Source: Sapria himalayana (Eukaryota > Streptophyta > Magnoliopsida > Malpighiales > Rafflesiaceae). Taken from it: 64,000 bases of DNA. This document shows positions 11,135 to 22,199 of the stretch, piece after piece (the first letter of the stretch is position 1; each line of letters opens with the position of its first letter). A program made the translations under genes and the position numbers. The stretch is taken from assembly GCA_029783825.1 (NCBI GenBank), contig JAREIK010017858.1:124001-188000 (forward strand), given 5' to 3'. The notes below the pieces were generated by a model that saw only the letters and a program-made list of their open reading frames with translations, was not told the origin of the DNA and ran no database searches.

Positions 11135-12849
11135 TTGGATGAGCTGAATACGTTGTCTTCCCCGACGCGCTCCTCCTATATTTCGCCTGGTTCCGCTTCT
11201 CGCCGCTTCTCTCGCCGTTGCTTTGTCCTTCTCCGATGAAATTTTCCCATTTCTGACGGCGAATCCGACAAAAAAAAGAGAGGAGAAGAAGAGGAAGAAG
11301 GAGAAGAAGGGCGTAGCTGGCTCGATGCTTGCCGCCGCCGAAATGGAAGTCGACACCTGCTGTGCCTCACCCGCCTGCGCCTCGCTTGAAGCGAGGCATT
11401 TTTCCTGGGAGTGGTGGTGCCTGAGCCCTAGGCGCGCCTTTCATAACTATGGGTCAACCGTTCCATCTCTTTATTGTCTCACTGCATGTATTGACCTTAG
11501 GATTAAGGTAGAATGAGTAGATAATACCCTGACTTATATTTCCTCCTGTATGAATTTGGATGACCCACTTGATTGGTTTATTCATTAGAAGTTGACTCTC
11601 CTGTTCACATACTATGATTCTAGATATTGTGGTAGAATAGTGTGAGTATTATTACATACATAGATACATTCTTCGGATATGATTTTTCCATTCAGTTAGC
11701 GAGGGGTAAACGAGGGGTGGAACGTTTCATTGGAGCGAGCCTTCTCGGTACTTAAATATCGATTACTGCTCAATCCTATTACATTCTGATACTAAGAATT
11801 TTGATATATTATAGTGGTGAAAATCATATGAGCCCACTTTTCTCGTGTTATCTAGGATGACATTAGATCAACTGACTCCTCCGGTGTCAAGCATAAAATC
11901 AGAGTTTAATTTTTCTGTTGTAGTGAACATGATTTCGGATAGGATATCGAGATTACGTCAAGATATTGTTGAGGTCAGGCCTGTTTGAAGGATTGGGAGG
12001 AATTGAGGTTTAACATCTAGGATCATGCTAGAGCTGGGATAGGGACTGCATCCGCTGCAAAAGTGGAGCAGTTGATTGTTGATGATGATGATTCATATGA
12101 TAGTGATTTTGATGTTGCTATTGATGATGATCACGATATACCGATTGATGATTGACGTGGTTGCCGGTTGCTCCTGCCCGTTGCTAGTCACCAATTGCCA
12201 ATGTCACGCTACGCCACATGTCATTTGTCATTGTCACTTAATTTTAATTTTTGATACTTCACGATCATTGACACAATTGATGATTTTTGTTATTCTTGAT
12301 TCTAATTTTTGATTTAGATATTTTGTTTTGTATTTATTCTATGCTTTTTTATTTACGTTACGTTGTATTTGATTTGGTTCGGTATCTATTGGCCGATTGG
12401 ACATTTGGTTTGCCTTTATTTTTGTGACTTTATAATTTTTTTTAACATAATTTTTTGTTTAATTTATTTTTGTGTTTAAATTTTCTATTAAAAATTATAT
12501 AATTTAACTTTAATAAATTATAATCTAAATTTATTAAAAAAATAATAAAATAAATTTAAACTTTATTAATATTGTATATTTAACAATTTTATAGTTACAA
12601 ACTTACAATTTTTAAATATTATCTATATATAATATCTATTTTATAAATAGTTTAATACAAAAATTTAAATATTTAAAAATATAAAATTTTTATTTTTTTT
12701 AAACTGGCCTGTGCGGGCCTGAAGCATGGTCCGGCCCGACTCGGTATAATAATCGTGTCGTGTTTGGCCGGGCAAGAAAGCACGGTCATGCTCACAAAAA
12801 ATGGGCCGACTCTGCTCGTCACTTCTTGTTTGACACCTCTAACTTGCTA

Positions 12850-13689
12850 CCCATAACTCTTTATACCATTTCTCTCCTATAAATCCTTATTGGGTTCCTT
12901 TCACTTGTAATTTAAATCTAGGTTTTACTCAATTAATCATAAATTTTATATGTTTTATCCATATGTTTTTCTTTGTGATATAGCCATGATAAAAAACTTT
13001 AATCTTTTTCCCCATTAAATGCATCTTAGCTTTCGTTCCTACCTCCCCATAGCATTTTTTGCTGCCTCCATATTGTCTTGTCCGCTTTTAATATTCACAA
13101 AAGTATCGAAATCTACCAAGGCCATAATACATATGCTCTATTTCTACCCTCTTATTTTATTTCTCCATCCTCTTAACACATCATCAATCTCGTTTAATAA
13201 GTGAGACAGAAAAGGAAAATATATAAACAACAGCAACGGACAGCACTCCCTCTCCCAGCACCCTGCACATGATTGCTTCGCGTTCAAGGCTTCCATCTTC
13301 AGCTTTACCTGCCTCTCCCCCTTCTGCCTCTCCCTCTTAATGATTTTTTCTGCTACTTACCTGTGAGCTAAAAATAGAAAACAACCCATGTCCCTATCTT
13401 ATATATTTTCCCTACCCTTTTCCCATCCCTTTAACAAATTGTTAATCTTTATTACATATAACTTGCAAATCCAAAAAAATAGAAAACATAAAACAGTCAT
13501 CCACTTCAAGCTTCTGTCCAGTCAGTTCATTTTATTCTTTTCTGTGTGCCTTAACCTATTGCAAATCATCATAACAGAAGCATTCTTTTGCCTATTCATC
13601 TTTTCTCATTTTAAACATTCTTCACCTATAAGATCTGAAGAAACAGTATACAAACCATCAAAAAAACTCCTTTAGTGACAGCAAGTGAA
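12850..13689. other. 840-bp stretch without recognised gene
   Basis: Between hAT-A and the LINE. It is pyrimidine-rich on the plus strand, with CTCTCCC/CCTCTCCC runs at 13245-13340. I found no family motif, no convincing ORF and no terminal repeats. Confidence 0.5.
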
Positions 13690-13698
13690 ACCAGCATT

Positions 13699-14830
13699 TT
13701 ATTCATAAACTAGCATACAAAAACGATCCTTCGAGACCAGGGCACCATGTATTATTCTCTTACCATTATTTCCTATGTTTCTAGTTTGATTCATTTTCTG
13801 TATTCTAATATACGTGAATCTTATCCTATCTAGTTTTACTAAACTCTTAAATTTATCCGGTATATTAATCTCTGAAAATTCTTGGAGTCCTTTTCTCATA
13901 CCTTTTTTTACTAACTTATTGGCTAGGGCATTTGCTTTTCTAATATATGTTCAATGTATTCATTTAATTCTTTTAATAGTTCTTTGATTTCCCTTATAGT
14001 TCTCTCAAGTTTCCACAATTCTATTTTGCTTTTTACTAGATCAACCAATATACTTGAATCTACTTGAACACAAATATTTTGAAGGCTATCTTTTTTACAG
14101 ATTTGTAGGTCTTTAAGCAAGGCCATGCTCTCTGTTTGCAAAGCTGAAGTGGCTACTCCTTTCATTGTATAAGTTTTTATTATTCTACCTTCCTCGTTTC
14201 TTATAACTCCTCCTGCTGCTCCTAAATTTCTATTGAAACTCTCATCCATATTTAGAACTAGCACACCTTGGGGGGGCTTATTCAAAGTTAGAGTAAATAT
14301 AACTGGCCGTTTTCCTTTATCTGTCACTAGACCTCATGCTTTTTTCTTTTTTCATCCTTATCCATGTAGCTAACCCTTATCGGACTGCAAGCAGAAATAA
14401 AATCACTTTCTCTCTTTATCTCTTCTAATATTCTCTCGGCATTCATCGGTGATCCCTCATACTTGTTTTTGTTTCTCGCATTCCAGATGCACCAAACTGC
14501 TATATGCGGGATACAATTTATTATCCATTTAAGGATTTTGTTTTTTTTAGGCTTTTGACTCCAAATTTTTTAACATGCTCTTCAATGTTAGAGTGCTTGT
14601 TTCCAAGTTCACGTCTGATTCTAATTTATTTCATACCTCTATCACTATCCTATCCTTAGAGAAAAGGTGATCCATCGTTTCTATGTTAGTTAAATAACAT
14701 TCACATCTAATCGCTAACCTTACTTTTTTCTTTTGTATGTTCTCATCCACTGAGATAGTATCTGTAAAAAGCCTCCACATAAATATGCTTGTCTTGTGGG
14801 GTATTTCTTTGTGCATTTAAAGTCCATTTC
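13699..14830 (-). pseudogene. LINE-1 zf-RVT and RNase H (RVT_3) C-terminus
   Basis: At 14816-14631 the reading is HKEIPHKTSIFMWRLFTDTI, CECYL and ETMDHLF, the zinc-binding zf-RVT block that follows plant LINE reverse transcriptases. At 14327-13923 comes LNMDESFNRNLGAAGGVIRN, TESMALLKDLQICK and VQVDSSILVDLV: the RVT_3 RNase H fold with catalytic residues D (LNMD), E (TES) and D (VQVD). The last stretch continues in another frame at 13899-13699. A related C-terminus is found on the plus strand at 27805-28165. Confidence 0.83.
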
Positions 14831-15126
14831 CAACCACTATCACTCCATGTTATATGATTTTCAACTAGTCCTTCATGTTTCTTCATTAGCTTTCAGCTTT
14901 TTGATACATTTTTTGGATCTTTGAGTACCTTGTTCCCCTGACAGTATTTGGCTCTTACATACCTTGCCCAAAGCTTACTGTTTTCTTTTATCCTCCACCA
15001 ATTTTTACAGGCCCAAGCTTTAGATAGATCATTTAGACTTGAAAAACCTAAGCCCGCTTCTTCTTTAGGGAAGCATAAATCCTCTCATATTTTCCAGTGT
15101 AGTTTATTTTTTCCTTCCTTTTTAAC

Positions 15127-16370
15127 TCATAAACAGTTAGATATTTTTCTCTCTAGTTTTTTAATGACCAATTTTGGTATTTGCACAATCATTAGTATCT
15201 GCACTAGTGTGTCATGTAGGACATGTGTAATTCGCATGATTCTTTCTGTCATGCTTAATAGATCTTCCTTCCAACCAGCAATCTTTGCTCTTAATTTTTT
15301 CATCAGAAATGATAAATATTCCTCCCTAAGCCTTCCTTTGTAGATTGGGCACCCCACGTATATTATTGTCCTTTCTTTTTGGGCAAATTCTGCTATTCTT
15401 CTAATTTTAAGAGTTATTTTGTCTGATATTTTCTTTGATATCATATATTGATATTTATTCTTGTTAAGCCTTTGTCTTATTTCTTCTTCCAGTACTTGGA
15501 GAAGCCTCATCAAATTTTTCATGGTTGAGCTACTAGCATTAATAAAGATGATCACATCATCTGTATATGTCAGGCAGCTCACATTAGGTGTATTTTTAGG
15601 CTGCTTATAAGTTATGATGTTACCGATTCTCATTTCCTCTTTTAAATTAAAAATTAATATTTCTAGATAAATATTAAATAAGGAATGTGAGAGAAGGTTT
15701 CTTTGTCTTAAATCTCTTACTGTTTTGAATTCACCTCCTACTTGACTATTTATTAGAATTTTTACTTATGTTCTTGGGATGCATCTAAACATTAAATCTA
15801 TCCAGAATTTCGAAAAGCTCATCTTCCTCATCACATAATATAATGTATCTCATTCAACCTTGTCAAATGCCTTTGACAGATCAAACTTTAGAGTTACATT
15901 ATGCCCCCTAGTTTTAACTCCTAAATCTCTCATCAATTCGGAGGCTAGGTTAATGTTTTTCATCATTAACCTATCCTTAACAAAACCAGCTTGTTCCGTA
16001 GAAATGATGGAGGAGAGAAGCCTACTAATCCTATTTTGTAGAAGTTTAGATAGAATCTTATTAATGGAATTGTATAGACATATCGGCCTGTATTCCTCAC
16101 ATTTTTGTGGGTTTTTCTGTTTTGGAATTAAAACAATAAATGAGCTTACTTAAGCTTTTGTAATTTCTGCTTCTGCAAAAATTCATGCAATAGCTGTGAT
16201 CACCTCCTTTTTATGATATTTCAACAACATTGGTAGAATTCACTTTTCCATCCATCCGATTCTGCAGCACTATCTTTGCTTATATCAAACTCTGCCTCTT
16301 TAATCTATTTTTCACTTGGGATCTTTTTTAATGCTTCATTATCCTCTGTCGAAACTTTCTTTTCAATGAC
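15127..16370 (-). pseudogene. LINE-1 reverse transcriptase domain
   Basis: Downstream of the linker the minus strand gives EYRPICLYNSINKILSKLLQ, EQAGFVKDR, FDLSKAFDKVE.DTL and then, in the open block 15127-15633, LTYTDDVIIF. These are the RVT_1 motifs of LINEs: R-I-L-N..K, Q-GF, D-KAFD-V-W, and the catalytic box, normally YADD or FADD, here YTDD. GCPIYKGR and FLMKKLRAKIAGWK follow, as in the thumb of plant L1 elements. Stops lie around 15640-15830, so it is inactive. Confidence 0.87.
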
Positions 16371-16373
16371 TCA

Positions 16374-16808
16374 TTAATTATTTCCCTTTTCGGTTAATAT
16401 TTTCGCATAGGCGACTCTTAAATATTCTTCTAATTCAATTTTTACATCTTCTTTTTCCACCAAATCTTTATTAATTGATTTTATACCTTTTATTTTTTGT
16501 TTTTGCAGTTTGATTTTTGCCATGATATTGAAGAACTTTGTGTTTTTATTATCATCTTTCAGCCATTTGATCTTAGCCATTTGTTTCCAGTAGACCTCTT
16601 CCATGTGCAACCTAAGTCTTAGCTTCGCTTTCGCTTTGCTAACCTTTACTCTCGATACTTCATCTTGTGATTCCTCAAACTGTGCTTCTAAAGTAGATGT
16701 TTTATTTTCTAATTCTTGTATCTTTTTAGTGATATTTCCGAATGATTCTTTATTCCATGCTCCTAGTAGAAATTTTAGGCTACGTAGTTTTATTGCCAAA
16801 ATCTGCAT
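16374..16808 (-). pseudogene. LINE-1 linker between endonuclease and reverse transcriptase
   Basis: An uninterrupted 144-codon stretch, Lys/Glu-rich and likely coiled coil: LLGAWNKESFGNITKKIQEL, then EEVYWKQMAKIKWLKDDNKN and TKFFNIMAKIK. The WNKE-FG-I and E-YW-Q-A--KWL-DGD-NTKFFH blocks are the constant linker of plant L1 ORF2 proteins. Its openness contrasts with the broken flanks and is probably chance. Confidence 0.82.
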
Positions 16809-16829
16809 GGGATTACCCCTAGCCGGTTT

Positions 16830-17640
16830 ATCTCATGTGTATATGACATTTTGTCAATGTTTTTATGTATTCCTCACATGTTTTGAAATTTAAATTTTTT
16901 GTGATTCTTTTCTCTCTTTTCAAAATACATCAGAGTCGGATTATGATCTGAACATGTTCTGTTTAAATGTTTAACTTTTAATCCACCAAACTTGTCCATA
17001 CCTTCCATATTGAATAGCACTCGGTCTAACCTGGACCAGATGCCTCTTCTCATTTTTTAGTTATTACACCATGTATAATCCGAGCCCAAATAGTCTGCCG
17101 CTATTAAATTAGCGTTGGCTATGGCTTAATTAAACTGGGCCATTGCTATCAGATCAGGAGGCCTTCCTCCTTTTTTTCTATAGGGTTCCTTTTCACATTG
17201 AAGTCTCCCCTAGGGATTCAAGGAATTTTTCTTTTGGCCATATCTCTCATCTCCTGCCATAATAATTTTCTATCCTCCTTTGCATTACTCGCATATACAA
17301 CTAAAATAATGATTTCTGAGTTCCTTCCTATCTTGAAATTACTATTTGATCAGCTTCAGAGAGAATCTCAATATTCATGGAATTACTCCACATAAGCCAT
17401 AGCTTACCATTAGAATTAGAAAATGTATTATCTAGACCAATCTGCCTCTTGTATTTTACTAATTGGTTGACATTAACTATTGGTTCAGTTATTGTTATCA
17501 TTTTAATTTTATATAACTTGATAAGTTTTTTTATCCTATTTATTGGTGGGATATTCGTGATCCCTTTTATATTTCAATATAGACTATTATTCATTTCTAC
17601 GTAATTCTAGTGGTTTTAATGTTAAAGTATTTTTTCATAT
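16830..17640 (-). pseudogene. LINE-1 AP-type endonuclease domain
   Basis: The minus strand gives NIKGITNIPPINRIKKLIKL and ITITEPIVN, then GGRPPDLIAMAQFN.AI, SDYTWCNN, GIWSRLDRVLFN and TCSDHNPTLM. The blocks P-RR-K-L, E-P, D-TW-N, RLDR-L and SDH are the exonuclease-endonuclease-phosphatase motifs of plant L1 ORF2. The enzyme would nick target DNA to prime reverse transcription. Stops occur near 17100, 17230 and 17330. Confidence 0.82.
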
Positions 17641-17856
17641 TTCTAGGAGACTTACTTGAACTAGGATTTTGCTCCAATTTTCTTGCTAAATTTTATTGAA
17701 TTTTATCAAATTTTAATGTCATACTTCTGATTTCGTTTAGAGCCATGTCTCTAGTGTTTGGCTCACCTTTGAGCATGGTTTGTTTATACATATCATCATA
17801 TGATTTGTTCCCATCTTGCTTATATTTATCCTTGCTAATGCAAACCAAAGGCTAGC

Positions 17857-18510
17857 TTTTAGATATCTTGGTTATATAATTTGTCATTCCACAGAATATT
17901 CACATCTATGTTTAAATATCAATTAATTTTATTATGTTATTTTTTCATAAAAATACTTATTGTTTGTCTTTTTAGATTTTATTAATTTGTTTTCAAATAT
18001 TTATTTTAATTTTTTTATTATTATACTTTTTAAAACATGCATGAATTATGACTAGTCTATGTTAATTGATTAAACTCTCACTTAATATTACTTTATTGTT
18101 TTCAAATATTTTATTTTATTAAAATAAAAAAACAGACATCTTAATCCTGTTAGCAAATTACTTTCAGCAAAAAGTTATACAAACAAACACACCCTATATT
18201 TCTTAATGTGAGTAATTATTTTTTTAGACACACCTAAACTTTTTTTAGATATCTTGGTTATATATTTTGTCATTCCATAAAATATTCACATCTATATTTA
18301 AATATAAATTAATTTTATTATGTAATTTTTTCATAAAAATACTTATTATTTGTTTTTTTGATATTATTATTTTGTTTTCAGACATTTATTTCAATTTTTT
18401 TTAATAATTATACTTTTCAAAACATGCATGAATTATGACTAGTCTATGCTAATTGATTAAACTCACTTAATATTTCTTTATTATCTTTGAATAATATTTT
18501 ATTTATTTTA
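17857..18510. repeat. Local direct repeat X-Y-X' with 386-bp offset
   Basis: The segment starting AGATATCTTGGTTATAT at 17861 recurs at 18247, and similarity continues for about 265 bp (shared words ATATTCACATCTAT, AAAACATGCATGAATTATG, GACTAGTCTATG). Between the two lies a 120-bp spacer (18125-18242) homologous to 7390-7510. X begins exactly where LINE-1 homology ends. Confidence 0.75.
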
Positions 18511-20519
18511 TAAAAAGCTTATTTGACTTATTAGAATCAATTTTAAAGGTTTGTAAATATTACTTTCTTTTTTTATTAGGTATTAGTAGTGAAAAGGTTG
18601 TAAGCAAAAGTAAAATCTAAGTTTGTTCTTCTCATTTCATATTCCTTTCTCTAAATTATATTCTCCATGATATATCTCATAATCTTTATTACTTGCTCTT
18701 ACATGCTCGTTTAAATCTTACTAATTATGGTGATTTTTTTATTTGGTATACTTTATACAAATTTATCAATATCATTCCAAAAAAATTTATTTTTTTTTCA
18801 CTGAGTTCTACTTTTAGAGCATTGATACTATTCATATTTAATATCTTTTCATTCATTACTTGTTAGATTGTTATAAGTTTATAACTAGTTTTCTTGATTT
18901 ATATTAATTTTTTTTAAGTCTTCGTTCACAATCATTCTAATATTGTATTTATTTATCTTTTTGCTCATATACTATAATTTATTATTATTAATCTCTCAAA
19001 TTTTTGCACCCTTCTAGTTGGACCATAGTAAACATTTTATGTTAATATTTTTATGTTTTAGGATATTAATAACTCTAAGTACTCATTATTAAATTACCCA
19101 ATATTCTAAGAACCTATTATAAACTACCAACTTGAGCTAACCTTTTGATCCACCCTCATCCAAAAAAAGGTGAAAACCTTTGCTTTTTCATCATTACAAC
19201 CAGATTGCTTTGTAGTGGCTTTTTCCAAATCACTACATTCGGAATTTAAGATAATGTAGCATGTAGTTAAAAAAGTGTAATTTTCTAGCACATACCTTTA
19301 TCAGTAATTAAAGATTTCTAAAACAGTTATAACAAGTTTATTAGGACTAGTTGTCTACTTGATATCATCCTTTTTGATTCAATCTTGGGACTAGCAATGT
19401 AAGTGTAACTCACATAGCTGGAGGAAACAGATATATATATATATATATATATAAACACATATACCCACCCTCTCATTCTTACCCACACAAACACACTCTC
19501 CTCCTTTATTTGAGCTTGGAAATGGGATCAACAATCAAACATAGCTCAAGTAGAGATCAACTAATATTCTTTGATTTCTAAATAGTTTATGTTCCTAGAG
19601 ATCAACTAATATAGATTTCATGAATTGCTTGAGTTAATGTCAACTCACTTTTACACTAGAGTGTAATAATACATTTTTTTTCATCATTTTCTTGCACAAC
19701 TAGGGCAAGGACTTAGTTTGACCAATATAATCACTCATTGATTGAGGTATATATTGATATAGATTGGGCAGAGTGTGTGGGTAACATACATCTTCTTTCA
19801 CAACTAAGAAATAATAAATCATATCAAAATCAAGTACATTGATATAGTACAAAAACTTTAGTATTGGTTGTTGTAGATGTGATGTTGATACATTAGTTGC
19901 TCAATGAATATAGTGTATCTATGGACATATCTGTGGGATTTTGATGTGATAATATTAATAAGTCTATAATAAAAATTGAGATATTAAGTCTGTAATATAC
20001 AAAGTTATTATTATTATAGGTTGTATATCATATGTATTTTTTTCAATGTAATTTTAATGTACATACAAAATTTATTGAGGTTTATAATTATTTTATCAAA
20101 AATTTGATTTAGGATATTTTAATTTTAAAATAAAGTCTGTACCTAGAGAACCACTAGTATATATTTTAATGAATTATTTATATTGATCCCAACTCTTTTT
20201 TTCTTTCAAACTTGGCTTATTATATATGGACACTCAAGCTTGAAAGAGGCATTAAGATTATTTAGTTTAGTTTTTTTTTCTATGTTAATTGTATCATATG
20301 AATAGTCCACATTATAAATATGCTCCTATCATTTGCATATTCTATTTATGTTAACAATAACGTTTTACCCATTTTGAGTTTTTTGGTTACAGATAAGATT
20401 ACTTCTGCTATTTTCTCATTTTCAAAATCAATTCATTTGTATTGTTTCTCCTCTAATATAAATGAATTTGTATTTTATATTTACTTGTTACAACATCAAG
20501 CATCTGATTATTGTCAATA
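18511..20519. other. 2-kb AT-rich stretch without recognised gene
   Basis: No ORF with family motifs on either strand. It holds a (TA)n run at about 19430-19453 followed by CACACA/CTCTCC-rich DNA to 19500. Nothing else stands out. Confidence 0.5.
19430..19453. repeat. (TA)n microsatellite
   Basis: A simple alternating TA run of about 11 units lies here. Confidence 0.9.
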
Positions 20520-20590
20520 ATCATTATGCAGTCCTCAATGATTCTATCTCCACGAGACTCTGACACTTTTCGTGCAGGCAGAGTGTAAGT
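20520..20590 (+). other. Isolated exon-like segment
   Basis: After an ATTATGCAG acceptor-like site the plus strand reads SSMILSPRDSDTFRAGR and then GTGTAAGT, donor-like. Its composition is more balanced than its surroundings. I do not recognise the protein and no neighbouring exon was found. Confidence 0.25.
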
Positions 20591-20759
20591 TCTCAGTTAT
20601 TTATATGTGCTGTTTGGCTTCTTTTGTATAAATTTCAGCATTAAACTGCAACATACATCTTTAGCTGTTTTAGGATGTGCTTTTAGGCCTACTATATGCT
20701 AGGAATGCATATGAAATTATTTGTTGAACTTGTAAGCCACATTGAGCAGTTCTGGTGTT

Positions 20760-21345
20760 AATTCCTTGATGCTTGAAGAACAATTAATCCAAAAATCAAC
20801 AAAAAATATCTAATAAAACCCAATAAATAAATGAGTGCATAAGAGACTTTTATATAATAGACTATTCGGATTGAGGTAGCCATCAATTTGGGTGATATCA
20901 TTTATAATGTAATAAATAGAAAAAAAATAAAAAAAAACATAAATATTGTAAAGTTTAATATCCTCCTCAAATCGGTACGTAAAGATGCACATCAAACTTA
21001 GATGAAAAGAAATAAAATTGAGACATTTTCGATATTTTTATGGAGATGTTTATTGAATTTTTATATGTTTTGTATAATATATTCATGAATTTTTTTTTCT
21101 AAAAAATTTTTTTATATGTTTTGTATGCTTGTAAAATATCAGATTTGATGCAATATGTTTTATAATTTGATTATTACAGTAAATAGTTGTGAGAGAAAAT
21201 ATAGATATCTGATCTCCTTGAGTAGGTATTATATCCAAAATATTTTAAAGATACTAATCATTATTACCATGAAATCTATCTCTACATTGAACCTTGATAT
21301 TATCATTTATATTTTATTTTTTCAGGAAATAAAATTATCTTCAAG
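20760..21345 (-). mobile_element. copia 3' end: RNase H tail, polypurine tract, start of LTR
   Basis: The minus strand from 21345 to 20990 aligns block by block with the copia RNase H C-terminus: KYFGY-like and KEIRY blocks, a QI-KHIAS-like block, YKHTKHIKK-like, HEYII-like and FDVHLYVPI. At about 20945-20955 the minus strand has a GGAGGATATT purine-rich tract where the polypurine primer should be, and LTR-like AT-rich DNA follows leftward. Every motif needs frameshifts, so this is old. A second, similar end lies just to the right. Confidence 0.6.
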
Positions 21346-21639
21346 AAAAATATAAAATACTCATATTAGACATCATCTATGTGCAAGTTGGTGCACAAGT
21401 AAAATATAAATATCTAGCTAATTGTAAATATTTATAATCTTTGAAAGAGATCTCGTACAATGAATATTTCTTCATATATCTTAGTATGCAAAGATGTGTG
21501 TCCATGTAAATTTGTTGAGAACATAAGAAATAATTTATTATGCTGATGATATAGTCTATATATATTTTGGTAATAATCAGATAGTTATATTTTGATACAA
21601 TTTTTTTTAAGTAGTAACATCCACTAGATGAATCATATC

Positions 21640-22195
21640 GGGCAAAAAATTAGTAGATGGAACAAGCACATACCTAACCAGAGACAAAACAATCTGATAA
21701 ATTTAACATAGATAAACTAAAATAATAAAATCACACACTTGTTATAATTCATACATCAAATATTCATATATAATTAGCAAAAGTGATTGATATCACTCAT
21801 AGGTTGGGTGTTCTCATAAAAAATATAAAAAATAAATTAAATAATAAGAAAATCTCAATACTTTTTAGGCAAACTAGTGGAATAATGTTCATAATACTAT
21901 GTTTTGATAAAAGAAAGATAAGTTGATGCCTCGTCAAGACTTATGTAAAGATGTTTGCTGGTTGCTTTGGTGTCTAAATGGATGTTGTAAAAAAAATTTC
22001 ATCATAAATTTTCTTTCTTATAAAAAACTAGTAAACTTGTATGTATTTTGTCTGCTCAGAAATATCTGATTAGATGTTATATGTCTTATTATTTGATCGA
22101 CATAATAAAATGTATTCTAAGAAAAGAGGTCATATATAATATCTTCAACCAGATGCCACATCCAAAGTATTTTACAAGAAATCATTGTCATTTTT
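21640..22195 (-). mobile_element. copia 3' end (second copy): RNase H remnant and LTR
   Basis: The minus strand reads MTMISCKILWMWHLVEDI, YYVDQIIRHITSNQIFLSRQ, ERKFMMKFF-like and TPKQPANIFT.VLTRHQLIF, matching the copia RNase H order (C-E-WL--LL-DL, CDNQAA-HIASN--FHERTKHI, ADIFTKAL). LTR DNA follows at 21640-21880, containing GGTTGGGTGTTCTCATAAAA, a word shared with 34230-34265, 40575-40600 and, inverted, 37715-37745. At 22195 the copia homology stops and hAT transposase starts, with no LTR between them. Confidence 0.65.
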
Positions 22196-22199
22196 CTAA

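Larger units (their letters stand above)
9844..11451 (-). mobile_element. Non-autonomous DUF659-family hAT (hAT-B) nested in hAT-A
   Basis: The inverted ends are CATAGTTATTTAAGGCGC and CATAGTTATGAAAGGCGC. Flanks are GGTCTACC (9836-9843) and GGTCAACC (11452-11459), an 8-bp duplication with one mismatch. The same end type occurs at 30438-33983, which carries a DUF659 transposase, and at 50096-50467. The element keeps only the last part of a transposase (10130-10680, minus), so it looks like an internally deleted derivative mobilised by a full-length relative. It separates the N- and C-terminal halves of the hAT-A transposase and is therefore younger than hAT-A. Confidence 0.88.
8560..12150 (+). 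pseudogene. hAT-A transposase (BED zinc finger, hAT dimerisation), split by an insertion
   Basis: Reading frames on the plus strand give, in order: a BED-finger remnant at about 8640-8760 (GTGHLKRHAKLC), an N-terminal domain, an SDIWTSH block at 9060-9090, and the RNase-H-like core with FEFMMKIFKKYKI...ITFDNVSNN and RYMCHVMNLIVQAG at 9200-9465. After the insert at 9844-11451, the C-terminal dimerisation region is at about 11740-11990 (RYLNIDYCSI, WKSYEPTF, ISDRISRLRQDIVEV). These blocks define Ac/Tam3-type transposases. Many stops and frameshifts are present, so the copy is dead. Confidence 0.86.
7601..12841 (+). mobile_element. hAT transposon, BED/RICESLEEPER type (hAT-A), full length, decayed
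   Basis: The ends are TAGAGGCTCAAC on the left and TTGACACCTCTA on the right (inverted: TAGAGGTGTCAA). They are flanked by a perfect 8-bp direct duplication ACTTGCTA at 7593-7600 and 12842-12849, the hAT hallmark. GC-rich subterminal stretches with repeated GGCCCG/GGCACG-type words occupy about 7605-7870 and 12705-12800, where transposase would bind. The interior encodes a broken Ac-like transposase and is interrupted by a later element at 9844-11451. Related copies in the window are 43057-46466 (plus) and 22200-24114 (minus). Confidence 0.93.
13690..17856 (-). mobile_element. L1-type LINE retrotransposon (LINE-1), 5' truncated
   Basis: On the minus strand the order is a short upstream piece (17640-17850), AP endonuclease, coiled linker, reverse transcriptase, zf-RVT zinc-binding region and RNase H. 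This is the plant L1 ORF2 order with the RVT_3 RNase H tail. ORF1 is absent or limited to the fragment near 17750-17850, so the copy is 5' truncated at about 17856, where it meets the X repeat. All domains contain stops or frameshifts. No clear poly(A) tail or target duplication was found at the 13690 end. Confidence 0.87.

Noticed and set aside
11072..11370. Overlapping minus-strand Ser/Arg-rich ORFs
   Set aside because: They are in the leader of hAT-B upstream of its remnant coding part, have no family match, and exist in overlapping frames.
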